Positions 23,124-33,993 of a stretch of DNA of 64,000 nucleotides are shown here, in pieces (position 1 is the stretch's first letter; each line of letters starts with the position of its first letter). The notes beneath the pieces were generated by a model, which did not search any database, was not told where the DNA came from, and saw nothing but the letters and a program-made list of their open reading frames with translations. The position numbers and the translations under genes were made by a program. The stretch is from NCBI GenBank assembly GCA_008330645.1, contig VLTN01000050.1:213864-277863 (forward strand), given 5' to 3'. Origin of the DNA: Cafeteria roenbergensis (lineage: Eukaryota > Sar > Bigyra > Bicosoecida > Cafeteriaceae).

Positions 23124-26030
23124 CTAGAGCGCAAAATCGTGCATCCAGGCGGCGAGGCTGCGCGGGTGAGCGCCCTGCGCCAGCCATGCAAGCACGGTGC
23201 GCACGATGGTCGGGACAGCCTGCCGCCTCTCGACAACGAACGCAGGGACGATCCGGCCCGGCGGAGCGCACCCTGCAGCGTCAAGCGCCGCAGCGGCGTC
23301 CGGGGTGAGCGCGATGACAGCGTCCGCCGCTGCCGCGACCTCACACGCGACGTCACTCGGCAAGACCCTACCCGCAGCCTGCCTGTCTGGCGCGTCCCCG
23401 CCCACAAGCGCCACGCGCATGGGCCCGGCCGCGGTCCCGGCAGCTGCGTCGGCCCCCTTGCTCGCGCCCCGCGGCCCTGTCCCAGACGCCTCCGCCACCC
23501 CTCCTCCTCGAAACACGTCGATGGCACACGCCTCCGCAAGCACGTCCGGCAGCGACTCCTCTGCCTCCACTGGCTCTGCCGGCCACAGCTTCCCGGCCAG
23601 CAGTTGGCCAGCCCCGCCGCCCTGCTTGAAGCACCAGGACGCCCGTCCACCTCCCGCCCCACCGGCTGCGCCTCGTGTCACGGAGACCTCTTCGCCCGCC
23701 CCAGCCAGCGCCCCCGCCATATCTTTCACCGCCCACCGCAGCGCCGCGCTGGCGGGGTCGCCCTGCGCGCCGCTGCCGACGGCGCCAGCTGCCGACGGCA
23801 CGCCCAGCGTCAGCGAGACGGCCGCAGGCATGAAGGGCTCTGCCGGAGGCCTGTCGGGCAAGGTCGGCTGTCCCAGGCTCACCATCGCGCGGCGCAGGTT
23901 GCAAAACGCGCAGACGGCCGACTGCGGCGACGACAGCGAGGCAGAGGCGCGCGTGGGCGCCGTCAGCGGCGGCAGCGCTGCGCCCCCCGACCAGTCGTCG
24001 GCAAGCCCGGCCTCGGCCGCCGGGGTCATCCCTCCCTGGATCACAGTCCGGTGGTAGAGCCGGGCGCGGAGGACCGCGGCCTCCATCGCGGCCCGGCCGG
24101 CAGACGCTGCCCGCGCGGCGCCGGCCCGCAGGGGCGGCACCCACACTGCGTGCACGGCGCAGGTTGCTCGCCGCAGGGCAGCGTGGGCCAACGCAGGGCT
24201 GGTGTGCGCTGGCAGCACCAGGACGCGAATGCCGCACGCGGAGTTGGCCTCCAGCGCGGTGCGGGCTCTGCCGGGGGGGCGAGGGCCGCTTTCCGTGCCG
24301 GCCGCGAAGCCCCAGGCCGCAGCTCCGGGAGCCACGCACTCGGCGCCGGCGGCTGCGTCGGCTGACCGCACCGAAGGCTGACGCGGGGCGGGCGGGGGCA
24401 GCCTCGCGGCGTGGTCGTTCTCAGGCTGGCCCAAGGAGGGAAACGCACGCAACAGTCGGCCGCGCGGCTCCGCAGGCAGCAACGCCAAACACGACACCGT
24501 GTCGCGCGCGGCGCCGCCACCGCGCGCCGTGCCGCCTGGGGCCAGGTCCTCCGGGCCCAGCAGCTGGACCTGGGCCGGGCCCACCGGCGAGCCGGCCCAG
24601 GCGTCAGAGCCGAGGCCGAGCGATGAGCGCGTCGCTGCCAGGGCATCCGTGCGCTCGTCATCCTCCGTCCGGCCAGCCCCTGCGGCCGCGGTTGGCCCTG
24701 CCGCGGGATCGCCTGCGCCCGGCGCCGGGACCACCATGGGCGCCACCCCCACGAGGGCCAGGGTCGCGGCGTCCGACGCGTCCACGCGGCAAGCCTGCTT
24801 CATCGCAGCCTGCCGCATCGGCTCGAAGGCCTTCATCGCCAGCAGGCGCGCATACACCAAGGGCTTGTCGAGCGACTCGGTCAGCGTGCTGGCGTGAACG
24901 CGGTACTCGTACCCGAACACGCCGCCGTCGTCAAGCAGCTCTGCTGGCAGAGCCCCAATCACGCGCAGCCACATGTCGTAGTCCTCGATGCCCTGCACGC
25001 CCGTGTCGTACGGCAGGGCCGCGCGGGCGGCCTGCGCGCGCAGCAAGAACACAGGCCCAACCAGGTTCTCGCCCGTCCGCATCATCTCCCGCACCGACAG
25101 CGGGTAGGCGAGGCGGCTGTCCCCCGGCGAGAGGTACCGGCCCTGCCACCACCGCACGCTGCTGTGGGGCCTGCCGGCGTCGTCGATGGCCCGAAAGTTC
25201 GCGTAGCCGAGACCCAGCGCGCGCGCGCCAGGCCGGTCCATGGCTCGAGCCAGCGCCGGGTAGAGCCCAGCGTAGGCGTTGTTGTCGGCTGACGTCCACG
25301 ACCACATCGGGGAGAAGGGGTCCGTGGCCGCCACAGCCGCGTTGAGGGCGCGGGGCAGTGACCCGAGGCGGCCGGCAAGCACCCTGACTCCCGCGCTGCC
25401 GAGCACCGCCCTCATCCAGGGCCGGATGCTGTCGGTGGAGCCGTCGTCGAGGAACACAAGGTCCACCTCCCCGCTCGCACAGTCATTCAGCAGCGGCGGG
25501 AGGGCCTCCCGGAGGAAGCGCGCGTGGTTGTGCACCGGCATGACCAGGGCGAGGCGCGCGGCTGGGGTGGCCTCGGGCGCCGCCAGCGAGCTGAAACACG
25601 AAGCGGCGCTGCGCAGAGTGGCGCACGCCGACCACGCGTCTGACAGGGACGCGTCCAGCCGCTCTGCTAGCAGGTCGCGGCGGAGGCGGGCTTGTGCGGT
25701 GGCCAGACGGGCTGCCACCGCAGCGGGCGCAGCATCGGCCAGGCCGGGCCACTGCCGCACCATGGCCGCCGAAGCCCGCCTCACAGGCGCCCCTGCGTCC
25801 GCTGGAGCCTCAATGGCAGTCCCCTTCGCAGCACCGTCGGCCCACATACTCGATATCGCCGCCAGGGCCAAAATTGCCGCGATCGCAGCGGCGCCAACCA
25901 GAAAGCACCACAACCCGCGCACCGGGGCCATGAGCCTCATGCCGTCTGCCCGAGCACGAGCCACGCACCGGCTCCATGACCCGTGGCTGCGCTTCGCATA
26001 CTTGCCCTCTCTGCTCTCCTCGTCCAGCAT
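23124..26030 (-). CDS. type II membrane glycosyltransferase, GT2 family
   Basis: Single-exon gene of 968 aa. A short basic N-terminus is followed by a hydrophobic signal anchor at about residues 40-61, suggesting a Golgi or ER type II protein with a lumenal catalytic domain. The GT-A domain starts near residue 160 (ALVMPVHNHARFLREALPPL) and has VDLVFLDDGSTD for nucleotide-sugar binding. The usual DxD position reads TSADNN. A later IEDYDMWLRV matches the ED-W catalytic motif of GT2 enzymes. About 450 C-terminal residues have strand-rich Rossmann-like stretches (VLVLPAHTSP, MRVALVGGDAP) that could be a decayed second transferase domain; this is uncertain. An alternative start is Met31. Donor and acceptor sugars cannot be predicted. 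A second double glycosyltransferase lies at 33,994-37,212. Confidence 0.8.
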   Translation of the reverse strand: MLDEESREGKYAKRSHGSWSRCVARARADGMRLMAPVRGLWCFLVGAAAIAAILALAAISSMWADGAAKGTAIEAPADAGAPVRRASAAMVRQWPGLADAAPAAVAARLATAQARLRRDLLAERLDASLSDAWSACATLRSAASCFSSLAAPEATPAARLALVMPVHNHARFLREALPPLLNDCASGEVDLVFLDDGSTDSIRPWMRAVLGSAGVRVLAGRLGSLPRALNAAVAATDPFSPMWSWTSADNNAYAGLYPALARAMDRPGARALGLGYANFRAIDDAGRPHSSVRWWQGRYLSPGDSRLAYPLSVREMMRTGENLVGPVFLLRAQAARAALPYDTGVQGIEDYDMWLRVIGALPAELLDDGGVFGYEYRVHASTLTESLDKPLVYARLLAMKAFEPMRQAAMKQACRVDASDAATLALVGVAPMVVPAPGAGDPAAGPTAAAGAGRTEDDERTDALAATRSSLGLGSDAWAGSPVGPAQVQLLGPEDLAPGGTARGGGAARDTVSCLALLPAEPRGRLLRAFPSLGQPENDHAARLPPPAPRQPSVRSADAAAGAECVAPGAAAWGFAAGTESGPRPPGRARTALEANSACGIRVLVLPAHTSPALAHAALRRATCAVHAVWVPPLRAGAARAASAGRAAMEAAVLRARLYHRTVIQGGMTPAAEAGLADDWSGGAALPPLTAPTRASASLSSPQSAVCAFCNLRRAMVSLGQPTLPDRPPAEPFMPAAVSLTLGVPSAAGAVGSGAQGDPASAALRWAVKDMAGALAGAGEEVSVTRGAAGGAGGGRASWCFKQGGGAGQLLAGKLWPAEPVEAEESLPDVLAEACAIDVFRGGGVAEASGTGPRGASKGADAAAGTAAGPMRVALVGGDAPDRQAAGRVLPSDVACEVAAAADAVIALTPDAAAALDAAGCAPPGRIVPAFVVERRQAVPTIVRTVLAWLAQGAHPRSLAAWMHDFAL

Positions 26031-26411
26031 TGTGGTGCTGGGACAGCGGGGGTCACTCCCGCGAGCACCGCACGTTCAAGCGCCTCCCCTTGCCTGCGCC
26101 GAGTGTCGAAGCGGCGCGGTGGGCCTGGCAGCTTCAGCGCGCGGCCAATGGGCGCCGAAGTTGGCGGACGCTGCGGAGCCAGGTGCTGAGGGTGGCCAGT
26201 GCGAAGGCTGCTACTCGTCAACTCATGCCAAAGGAGTCGTCGGCGGGCAGTCCTCAAAATTCAAGCGAGGCTCTGCAGGCGGAACTGCCAACTGCTTCCG
26301 GCCGCGCTGGCGCCCACTCAGGGCGCCACGCGGCCAAGGCGTCTACACGGGGAGCTCCGTTTTGGCGCATCGCCGGCGACTGGGTTGCAAAGGCGGCTGC
26401 TTGCTTCCGCC
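26031..26411. promoter_or_regulatory. divergent promoter region between GT2 and BRF1
   Basis: 381 bp between the starts of two divergent genes, so it must carry both promoters. No TATA-like or other specific element is claimed. Confidence 0.4.
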
Positions 26412-29400
26412 ATGCAGTGCCCGACATGCGGCGCTCGCACCACGGAATCGCTGGGGGCGCAGGGAATGACGATCTGCGACGGCTGCGGAACCGTGTTGAC
26501 CGAGAATGCGGTCGTGTCGTCCGTGGAGTTTCAAGAGACCTCTGGGGGGGGCAGGTGAGTGCCTGGCTGGCGGCCGGGAGCAGCGCCGCGTGTTGCGGTT
26601 GGCCGAGGGCAACCGAAAGCAGCTTGCCACCCCGCTGCACTCGCACGCCCAACGCCTCGCCCGTTTGCTGTGGCCCTTTGTCGTCCGCGCGCGCCGTTGC
26701 AGTGCTGTGGTCGGCCAGTTTGTGTCCGGAACGTCGTCCAAGTCCTACGGCGGCTCCGGCGGGTATGGCGGCCATGCCGGCATGTACGGCACCGGCCGCG
26801 AGTCCCGCGAGGTGGCCACGGACAACGGCAAGAGGCACCTCCACACACTCGTCGGCAAGCTGAAGCTCGGCTCCCACCACGTGGACGGCGCGCTGCGGCT
26901 CTACATCATGGCGCTGAGCAAGAACTTCACCCAAGGCAGGCGCGCCAACGTAGTCGCCGCGGTGAGCCCCCCCCCGCGCTGGGGAGAAGCCCGGCGCCGC
27001 GCTCGAGGCGGCCGCAGGCATGCCACGGTCATGGCGCCGAAGGTCGGGCACGGGCTCGCCGTGGCAGTTCCTCGCCGTGGCAGTTCCTCGCCGTGGCAGT
27101 TCCTCGCCGTGGCAGTTCCTCGCCGTGGCAGTTCCTCGCCGTGGCAGTTCCTCGCCGTGGCAGTTCCTCGCCGTGGCAGTTCCTCGCCGTGGCAGTTCCT
27201 CCTCAGCCGCGCCGCGCTTCGAGCTGCCTCTCGCCGCGCTTCGAGCTGCCTCCGAGGGCCCGCCTGGGCCGCACCCCTGCCACCACCCCCGCCACCACCC
27301 CCGGCAACACCACCACCATCGCGGCTGCTGCTCATGCCCGCCCGCGCCGTCCCTCCCTGCGCCCCCCCGTGTCTCCGCAGGCGTGCCTCTACACCGTGTG
27401 CCGGCGCGAGCGCACTCCGCACATGCTGCTCGACTTCGCCGACGCGCTGAGGGTCAACGTATTCACCCTCGGCCATACCTTCGTCCGGTTCGCCCGGCTC
27501 GTGAACATCCGCATGCCCATGGTAGACCCCTCCCTGTACATCCACCGCTTCGCCGGTCAGATGGAGCTTGGTGACAAGAAGCACGTGAGGCCGACCAGCG
27601 AGCTGCGGCCAGGCCGTTGTCTGCCTGCACTAGCGCGCCGCCCCCCCTCCGCTCCCCTGTCGTCAACACAAACGCATTCAGCCCCCCGCCCTTCCCTTCG
27701 GCTCCCCTGTCGCCTACACGAACGCCCCGGCGCTCCCCCCGCCTCTGGTGTGGCGGCAACCCCTCTCGTGCCGCCCGCCCCTCGCCCCACCGACCACCGC
27801 AGGCCGTGGCCACCACCGCAATGCGGCTTGTGCAGATCATGCAGCGCGACTGGCTCGCCGCCGGCCGCAGACCCGCCGGCATCTGCGGCGCCTGCCTCCT
27901 CGTCGCCGCCCGGGCTCACGGCTTCCGCCGCAGGCAGGAGGACGTCCTCCGAATCGTCCGCGTTGCCGACTGCACCGTGCGAAACCGCTTGGCCGAGTTC
28001 GAGGCTGCCCCCGTCGCAAGGCTCACGGCCGAGCAAATGGCCGACGAGCACACCGTACAGTCCCTGCCGCCCTGCGACCCGCCCTCCTTCGTGCGCGGCC
28101 AGCTGGAGACCGCCGAGCTCCACCGGCAGGTCCTTGCCGACGCAGAGGAGAGGCAGCGGATCGAAGACGCGCGGTTTCGCGTGCCCAGGCTCCCCGACAG
28201 CAGAGCGGCAGCATCCGCCGCGGCGTCCAGTGTGCCCAGCACCAGCGACAGCGCCTCTAGCAGCACGGCAGTGGTCCCTGCCTCCACGTCGACGGCGCTC
28301 AGCGTGCCTGCGTCGCGTGCCGGCTCTGCCAGTGAGGACCTGGTGACGCTCTCGGAGACGGAGGCTCGCTTGCTCCGAAACTCGTCAATTTTGAGCGACG
28401 CTGAGGGGCGAGCAATGCTGGCGTCGGCCGAGGCCACTGCTCGCGCGGTTCGCCTCGGGCTGCTCCCCGCCTCGGCGATGCAGCGCCACGCGTCGCGGGG
28501 GCCGGCCAGTGACGCGAGCGGTGGAGCTGGCAGTGCTGGCCCGAAGGGCGCTGTCGGCACGTCGGCGGACCCTGGCTCGGAGGAGGCCGCGCGCGGCCCC
28601 GCGGCGGAGGCGGAGGCGGCTGGAGCAGGCGCCGACGTGGACGCCGAGACTGAGGCTGACACCAGCGCGGTGAGCGTTGACCGGTACGTCCTGGAGCTCA
28701 GGCGGCGGCTCCTGCTGCAGACGGGGTGGGCAGTCAAGCGCACGTCGCTGCTGGGGGGGCTGCGCAAGGGCAGAAAGCGAGCCAAGCCCGACGGGCAGTC
28801 CGCTCAGGAGTCCCCGACCAGGGCCCTCACGCGGCCGCGGCCGCACCCTGCGCGGGCCGATGGTGCCTCGCCTGGTGTGGCTGGCGCGGCCGGGGCAAAA
28901 GCTGGCACAGGGAGAGCGCGCAAGAGCAGGGCGGCCAGCGGCGCCAAGCAGGACGACAACGACGGCGACGTCGCTGCGGAAGACGGTGCTGGCGACGGAA
29001 GCGAGGACGAGGAGGACGACCAGGGCGGCGTCAGTGGCGAGGACGAGGAGGACAGCGACTTCGACTCGGACAGTGACGCTGACTCGCGCCTCGGCTCCGC
29101 CTCTCGGCGCAAGCCCCGCGGACGGAAGCGCGCACGCGCTGCGGTGAGCATGCCGGGTGTGGAGGCGCTGGTGCGGGCGGTGAACGAACTTCGCGCCGAC
29201 GAGGAGGGCAGCGTTGCAGCCGTGCACCGCGCAGCAGCGTCCGTCGACGCGGCTGCAGCGGACGCGGCAGCGGGCGGGAAACCCGCTGGCGGCCAGGGGG
29301 AAAAGCCTCCAGGTGCCGCCCGCAGCGTCACGGGCAGTGTGGCCACCACAAGGAGCAGAGCCGAGTCGCAGCGCACGCTGTACGAGTCGCTGGCTCTGGA

Positions 29401-30820
29401 GCTTGCCCACGCCCTCAAGGGGGGCACTGCCGGCACGCAGGCCCACAGAGGAGCGCACGGCACGCCTGCGGAGGCGCTGAGAGCGCTTCAGCGGGAGGCA
29501 GGCCACTCGCTGACGCAGACCGCTCCGGCGGCCAGTGCCGAGCAGGACGCGGACGAGGAGGACACCCACGAGGAGGGCGGGCACCGGCGGGCGACGGGGG
29601 GCGAGCCGGCCTCCCAGGCCTCGGCGGACGACGCAGCAGGCGCAGGCGATGCCTGGGCCCTGGTGCCCGTTGACGCGCAGGCCGCCGCCGATGCGGCCGA
29701 CATGTCCGAGCGGCTGCTGGACCCGCGCGCCGGCGTCAGGAGCGGAGCGGGGCTCGGCCCCACGGAGGACGTCGGTCTTGGCTCTGCCGGCGACCCCACG
29801 GTGGTTGAACGCGCCAACGCGGACTACAGCGTGCAGGCGGAGGGAGAGGGGCCGAGCGCCGAGGAGGAGAGCGATGACGGAGCGCTCAGCGCCATTGGTG
29901 ACGACGAAACGGATGCGATGCTGCTTGACGAAGCGGAGGTGGAGCGGCGCCAGGCCGTGTGGCAGGCGATGCACGGGGCGGGGCTGAAGGAGGTGGAGCG
30001 GCGCCGAGCGGCATCGGAGGCGTCTGGCGGAGCGAAGCCCAGGCGCAGGCGACGCCGGGTCGAGGGCGGCGACGCCACGGCCGACGAGGAGCCCGAGGAG
30101 GTCCAGGAGGGCGAGGGAGCGGCGCGGGAGCCAGCCATCCTCGCCAGCCGCAAGCTGGACTACAGCAAGCTGGCAGCTGCCACAGCAGGCTTCTCGGGCA
30201 GGCACGACGGCAGCGACGGCGACGATGGCGACGACGACGACGCGGGAGCCGACAGCGACGACAGCGCGAACTACGGCAGGCGGCGCCGAGCGGGTCAGCG
30301 GAAGCGCCCGCGGCCAGCCGACAAGCCTCGCTCCGCTGCGACGACCGTCGCGCCCGCGGCCAAGCGACCCGCTAGCTCACCGGAGGAGGCCGCGGCCATG
30401 ATGAGAGCGGCTCTGGGCGGCGCCAAGAGGCCCGCCGCCTCGTCCGCCTCAGCGCTCGGGCCGCCGCCGAAGCAGCTGGGCGTGCGCATGCCCTCCACTG
30501 GCTCGGCGGCTTCGAGCGTCTCGTCCAAGCGGCGTGGGCGCCTGCCCCGTCCCGTCGCGGCGTCGACTGCGCTGCGCGCGCGCTCCGGCGGCAGCGGCCT
30601 GCTGTCGCGCCTCGGCAAGGGGGTGACGTCTCTGGGAACCTCGGGAGCGCGGGCTGGCAAGAGCAGCCTCGCCGCGAGGCCCAAGGCAAAGGCCGCTGAT
30701 GGCGAGGGCGGAGACCATGCCGACGGGGACGAGGAGGGCATCCACACGGGTGATGGGACTGTGTTTGTGTTTGCTGGAAGGCCCACGGCGCGAGGGGGCG
30801 ATGACGGGGAGGACGACTGA
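26412..30820 (+). CDS. BRF1: TFIIIB subunit BRF1
   Basis: TFIIB-related factor that recruits RNA polymerase III. Four exons (26412-26554, 26703-26961, 27381-27584, 27803-30820) give 1207 aa in continuous frame. Exon 1 encodes the zinc ribbon with Cys3, Cys6, Cys22 and Cys25 (CPTC and CDGC). Exons 2-4 encode two cyclin repeats: HLHTLVGKLKLGSHHVDGAL, ACLYTVCRRERTPHMLLDFA, DPSLYIHRFAGQMELG, then MRLVQIMQRDWLAAGRRPAG with CGACLLVAARAHGFRR. EVLRIVRV-type and FEAAPVARLT segments follow. The BRF1-specific homology block bound by TBP sits late (AEVERRQAVWQAMHGAGLKE, then KLDYSKLAAA). Long acidic and Ala/Ser-rich inserts make it about twice the human length. Intron 2 holds a 16-bp minisatellite. Confidence 0.93.
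27061..27204. repeat. 16-bp minisatellite in BRF1 intron 2
   Basis: Nine head-to-tail copies of GTGGCAGTTCCTCGCC with start-to-start spacing of exactly 16 bp (27061, 27077, 27093 ... 27189). The last copy diverges after its first 13 bases. Copies are essentially identical, so expansion is recent. It lies wholly inside the intron 26962-27380. Confidence 0.95.
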
Positions 30821-31162
30821 GGCGGCCGAGGTGCGTGGCTGTGTTGCATGTGCGAGGTCAAGGCTGCGAGCTCGAAGTGGGTCTTGCTGCTGTGGCGGCG
30901 GTTGCGTGTGTGCGTGTGCGTGGGGGAAGGGGGGGTGGGGCGTGGGCTTTCGATACAGAGCTGGTTCTCGGAGTGACAGGAGGCGGTGAGGGGGGGAGGG
31001 GGCGCTGACACCCACCCACACACCCACCCACACACACCCACACACCCACACACACATGCGCGCGCGCGCGCGAGGCAGGACGCGCCACATGAGCAGGGAG
31101 GGGGGGGCATCCGCGGCGCTGGATGCCGGCTCAGAGCCAGGCAGAGGCCGTGACTCGGGCGC
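30821..31162. other. convergent spacer with CA-rich microsatellite
   Basis: 342 bp between the 3' ends of BRF1 and bL20m. It contains GT-rich sequence near 30,900-30,930 and an impure (CA)/(CCCA) microsatellite ending in a CG run at about 31,010-31,069. No gene was seen. Confidence 0.75.
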
Positions 31163-31864
31163 TCAGGCGCGCTCGCCGTCGGCGTCGGCCTGGGCGGCCT
31201 TGGCTGCGCGGCGCTCCTCGATCTCCTGCTTGGTGAGCGGGCGCTCGACCTCGGCAACGTGCTGCATGAACTCTTCGAAGGCGCCTGCCCACGGCTCGCC
31301 GGTGGGCTCCGACTCGATCACCTCGCGCACGGCCGCCTTTGCGGACGCGCGGCGCTCCGTGAGCTCGCGCTCGCGGCGGGAGGCTTCGTTCTCCACAATG
31401 TCGCGCAGGCGCTCGGCCTGGCTGCCATCCCTGAACGGGTAGGGGGGCTTGGCACGCCCGAGCTGGACCTCACGGTGGCGCATGTTGCGCTCGTGGTTGC
31501 TCTCCAGCTGAGCGTCGCGCTTCTCCTGCCACGACTTGAGGCCCGTCGCCTTGACGGTCTCGACCACGGCCTTGAAGGAGTACGGCTCGGTGCGGGCAAG
31601 CTCGGCAAGGAGCTTCCGGTCCAGCATGATTCCCGAGAGGGGCAAGCAGTGCACAAGGCGCGAGTAGGACACGCCAAGGGCCCTCGAGCCGGCGTTGATC
31701 TGCAGCTGCCAGTTCCGGCGGCTGTCACGCTTGAACATCTTGCGGCTCATGTACTGGTTCCGCCATCCGCGCTGCACGCGGGCCACTGCCGTCCGGTAGC
31801 AGCTCTTGCCGCGCCCGCGGTAGCCCTTGGCGAAGGCGATGATCTTCTTGTGCCTGAACTTCAT
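31163..31864 (-). CDS. mitochondrial ribosomal protein bL20m
   Basis: Single-exon gene of 234 aa. The first 120 residues are a clear bacterial-type L20: KKIIAFAKGYRGRGKSCYRT, RVQRGWRNQYMSRKMFKRD, QLQINAGSRALGVSYSRLVH, and LDRKLLAELARTEPYSFKAV. L20 binds 23S rRNA early in large-subunit assembly, so this protein should act in the mitochondrial ribosome. Family proteins are about 115-150 aa; here a charged, helical C-terminal extension of about 110 residues is added (ERNMRHREVQLGRAKPPYPF onward), as is common in mitoribosomal proteins. The N-terminal MKFRHKK is basic enough to serve in import, but no long presequence is present. Confidence 0.92.
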   Translation of the reverse strand: MKFRHKKIIAFAKGYRGRGKSCYRTAVARVQRGWRNQYMSRKMFKRDSRRNWQLQINAGSRALGVSYSRLVHCLPLSGIMLDRKLLAELARTEPYSFKAVVETVKATGLKSWQEKRDAQLESNHERNMRHREVQLGRAKPPYPFRDGSQAERLRDIVENEASRRERELTERRASAKAAVREVIESEPTGEPWAGAFEEFMQHVAEVERPLTKQEIEERRAAKAAQADADGERA

Positions 31865-32801
31865 GGCTTCGGACGCGGAGACTCGGCCTAAGGGCGCGAG
31901 CGGCGGTGGCTGTTTGGCGAGGGCGGGCCGGTCGTGAACGAGTCCCGGACGCGCAGGGGCTCAGGCTCCTGCTGCCGAAAGACGAATGGCCGCGGTGCCG
32001 GATCAAGCGCGATGCCCGGAAGGCAGGGGCTTGGGAGTGCCTCGGGCGGGGGGCGCCAGCGGCCCGCGGCGAGGACGCGCTGCGATTGGCCTGCTTGCGA
32101 TTGGCGCTTCGCTTTTCGGCGCGGGGCGGCTCTGCAGCGGCGGGATTGCCACTGCGACCGCCCCACCGGCGCACGAGCCGGGGGGCGCTGGCCGGGGGGC
32201 ACCGAAGCTGCGAGTGGCGCGTCCGCATTGCATGTCGCTCGGGAACTGGCGCGGCGCCAGCGCGAAACGCAGCGCCCGGAACGAGGCAGCCACGAGAATG
32301 CTGTCGCGCCCCAGCTGACGCCGTCTGCCTGTGGGCACCACAGGCACACAAACCTCGCGCCGGCCTGGGAAGATTCGCCGTGATTGTTGTTTCGGAAGGC
32401 GAAGGTCCGTGCTCCCGGCTGCGCGCCACAAGCCGCATGCTCCCAAGGGTGCTGTGTGGGGTGTGCAATCAAGGCGCGCACTGCATACTGGCCGCCGTTC
32501 AGTTCAGGTGCGAACGAATCCGCCCCAACTGCGGCGGGCGCGCACGGCGCGCTCCAAGGCGGGCGAGCTCACTCACCTCTTGTTCGCGCGCGCGCTGCCT
32601 CCTCACACCGACGGACGGCCACGCCGACGGCTGGCAGAGCCAGAACCAGCCAAGTTGGACCGCAAGCGCACTCGCCCGTGCCCCGGCAGGCGTTTTTTTT
32701 GCGTCCGGCAGCGCAAAGAGCGTGTAGGTGGCTTTGCGTCGGAGCGCCAGGAACCAAGGCCTGGGCGCTCGCCAGAGCTCCCGAGGTCAGCGACAGAGTG
32801 C
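31865..32801. promoter_or_regulatory. divergent intergenic region between bL20m and regucalcin
   Basis: 937 bp between two divergent starts, carrying both promoters. Several high-GC open frames cross it on both strands, but none has family motifs, a convincing start or splice sites. I see no RNA gene. Confidence 0.5.
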
Positions 32802-33851
32802 ATGGCAGCGTCATCTGCGGCCAGCGGCGCGGCAGCAGCGCTGCCTGCAGTCATCGAGGGCGAGCGCGTGCAGCTCGTCGCGGACTGCAGGTACGAGCTG
32901 GGCGAAGGGGCGCTGTGGCACGACGGCCTGGGGCGACTGCTCCACGTTGATATCACCGGTTGCACCGTCGGCCTGCTCGACCCAAGCAGCGGGGCGGTGG
33001 CGCAGACGCCGGTCCCCGGGCCAGTTGGGACGGTTGTCCCCGTGCGGGGCAGCAACTCTACAGTCGTCGTTTGCCTTGACTCTGGGGTTCACGCCCTTGA
33101 CTTGATGACGGGCGCCCTGACGCGCCTGGCCTCTGACCCGGAGACGGATTTGCCCGGAAACCGGTTCAACGACGGGAAGTGCGACCCGCACGGCCGCCTT
33201 TGGGCCGGGACGGTGACCAAGGAGGACCCGCGGACGCCAACGGCAGCCCTATACCGGTTCGACGCGGCCCGGCTTGGGGACGGGCCCGAGGCAGAGCTTC
33301 CGCTCCGCGCATCGCGAGTCCTGGATGGTGTCACCATCTCTAACGGAATCGCCTGGCCCTCTGACGGCAAAAGCATGCTCTTCATCGACACGCCCACACG
33401 CCGCGTCGACCGGTTCGACTGGGACGAGGCCTCAGGCTGCATCTCCAACCGGCGGGCGGCGTTTCATTTCCCCGAAGAGGACGGGTTCGGGTGGCCGGAC
33501 GGGTGCACTCTGGACTCCGCGGGCCGCCTTTGGACCGCCCACTTCGCTGGGGGCGAGGTGTCGTGCGTGGACCTGGAGCTTCGCCGCCTGGTCTGCCGCG
33601 TGAAGCTGCCGGGCAGCGTGAGGAATGCGACCTCGGTGGCATTCGGGGGACCTGGCCTTGGGGACCTGTTCATCACCACCGCCAGGGAGGGGCTCGGGGC
33701 TGCAGAGCTTGCAGAGCAGCCCACCGCAGGCGGGATTTTTCGGGTGCGGAACGTGGGCGCGACTGGCGTCCCAGCCGCAGCATGCCTGCTGCCAAGCCGT
33801 GCAGGGGCGTGCGGTGCGGACAGTGGCGCTGAGGGCGCGAGAGCTGAGTAG
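32802..33851 (+). CDS. SMP-30/regucalcin/gluconolactonase family protein
   Basis: Single-exon gene of 349 aa forming a six-bladed beta-propeller lactonase. The metal ligands of the family are in place: Glu in YELGEGALWHD, Asn in VTISNGIAWPSDGK, and Asp in WPDGCTLDSAGRLWTAHF. The substrate-loop segment NRFNDGKCDPHGRLWAGTV is the SMP-30 hallmark. Family members hydrolyse sugar lactones such as gluconolactone. No signal peptide is visible; the N-terminus is MAASSAASGAAAALP. The ATG at 32802 is the first that leaves only a short leader before the propeller. The frame is open further upstream, but that part is compositionally non-coding. The exact substrate is not predictable. Confidence 0.92.
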   Translation: MAASSAASGAAAALPAVIEGERVQLVADCRYELGEGALWHDGLGRLLHVDITGCTVGLLDPSSGAVAQTPVPGPVGTVVPVRGSNSTVVVCLDSGVHALDLMTGALTRLASDPETDLPGNRFNDGKCDPHGRLWAGTVTKEDPRTPTAALYRFDAARLGDGPEAELPLRASRVLDGVTISNGIAWPSDGKSMLFIDTPTRRVDRFDWDEASGCISNRRAAFHFPEEDGFGWPDGCTLDSAGRLWTAHFAGGEVSCVDLELRRLVCRVKLPGSVRNATSVAFGGPGLGDLFITTAREGLGAAELAEQPTAGGIFRVRNVGATGVPAAACLLPSRAGACGADSGAEGARAE

Positions 33852-33993
33852 AGCTGAGTGGTACACTGGTCTGGCCTTCGACTCGCAAGTGCCCTCGTGC
33901 GCTGGCGAAGGCAGCGGCACGATGAGACCCACGCAGCATCACGAAGCGACCCACGCAGCGGCTTGATGCGACCCCTCCCCAGCGACAAAGGCA

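Noticed and set aside
27061-27204. CRISPR-like array
   Set aside because: Units are contiguous 16-bp copies without spacers, inside a eukaryotic intron.
31888-32727. Several 150-270 codon frames on both strands between bL20m and regucalcin
   Set aside because: No domains, no ATG in a good position, and overlapping frames on both strands; typical of GC-rich non-coding DNA.
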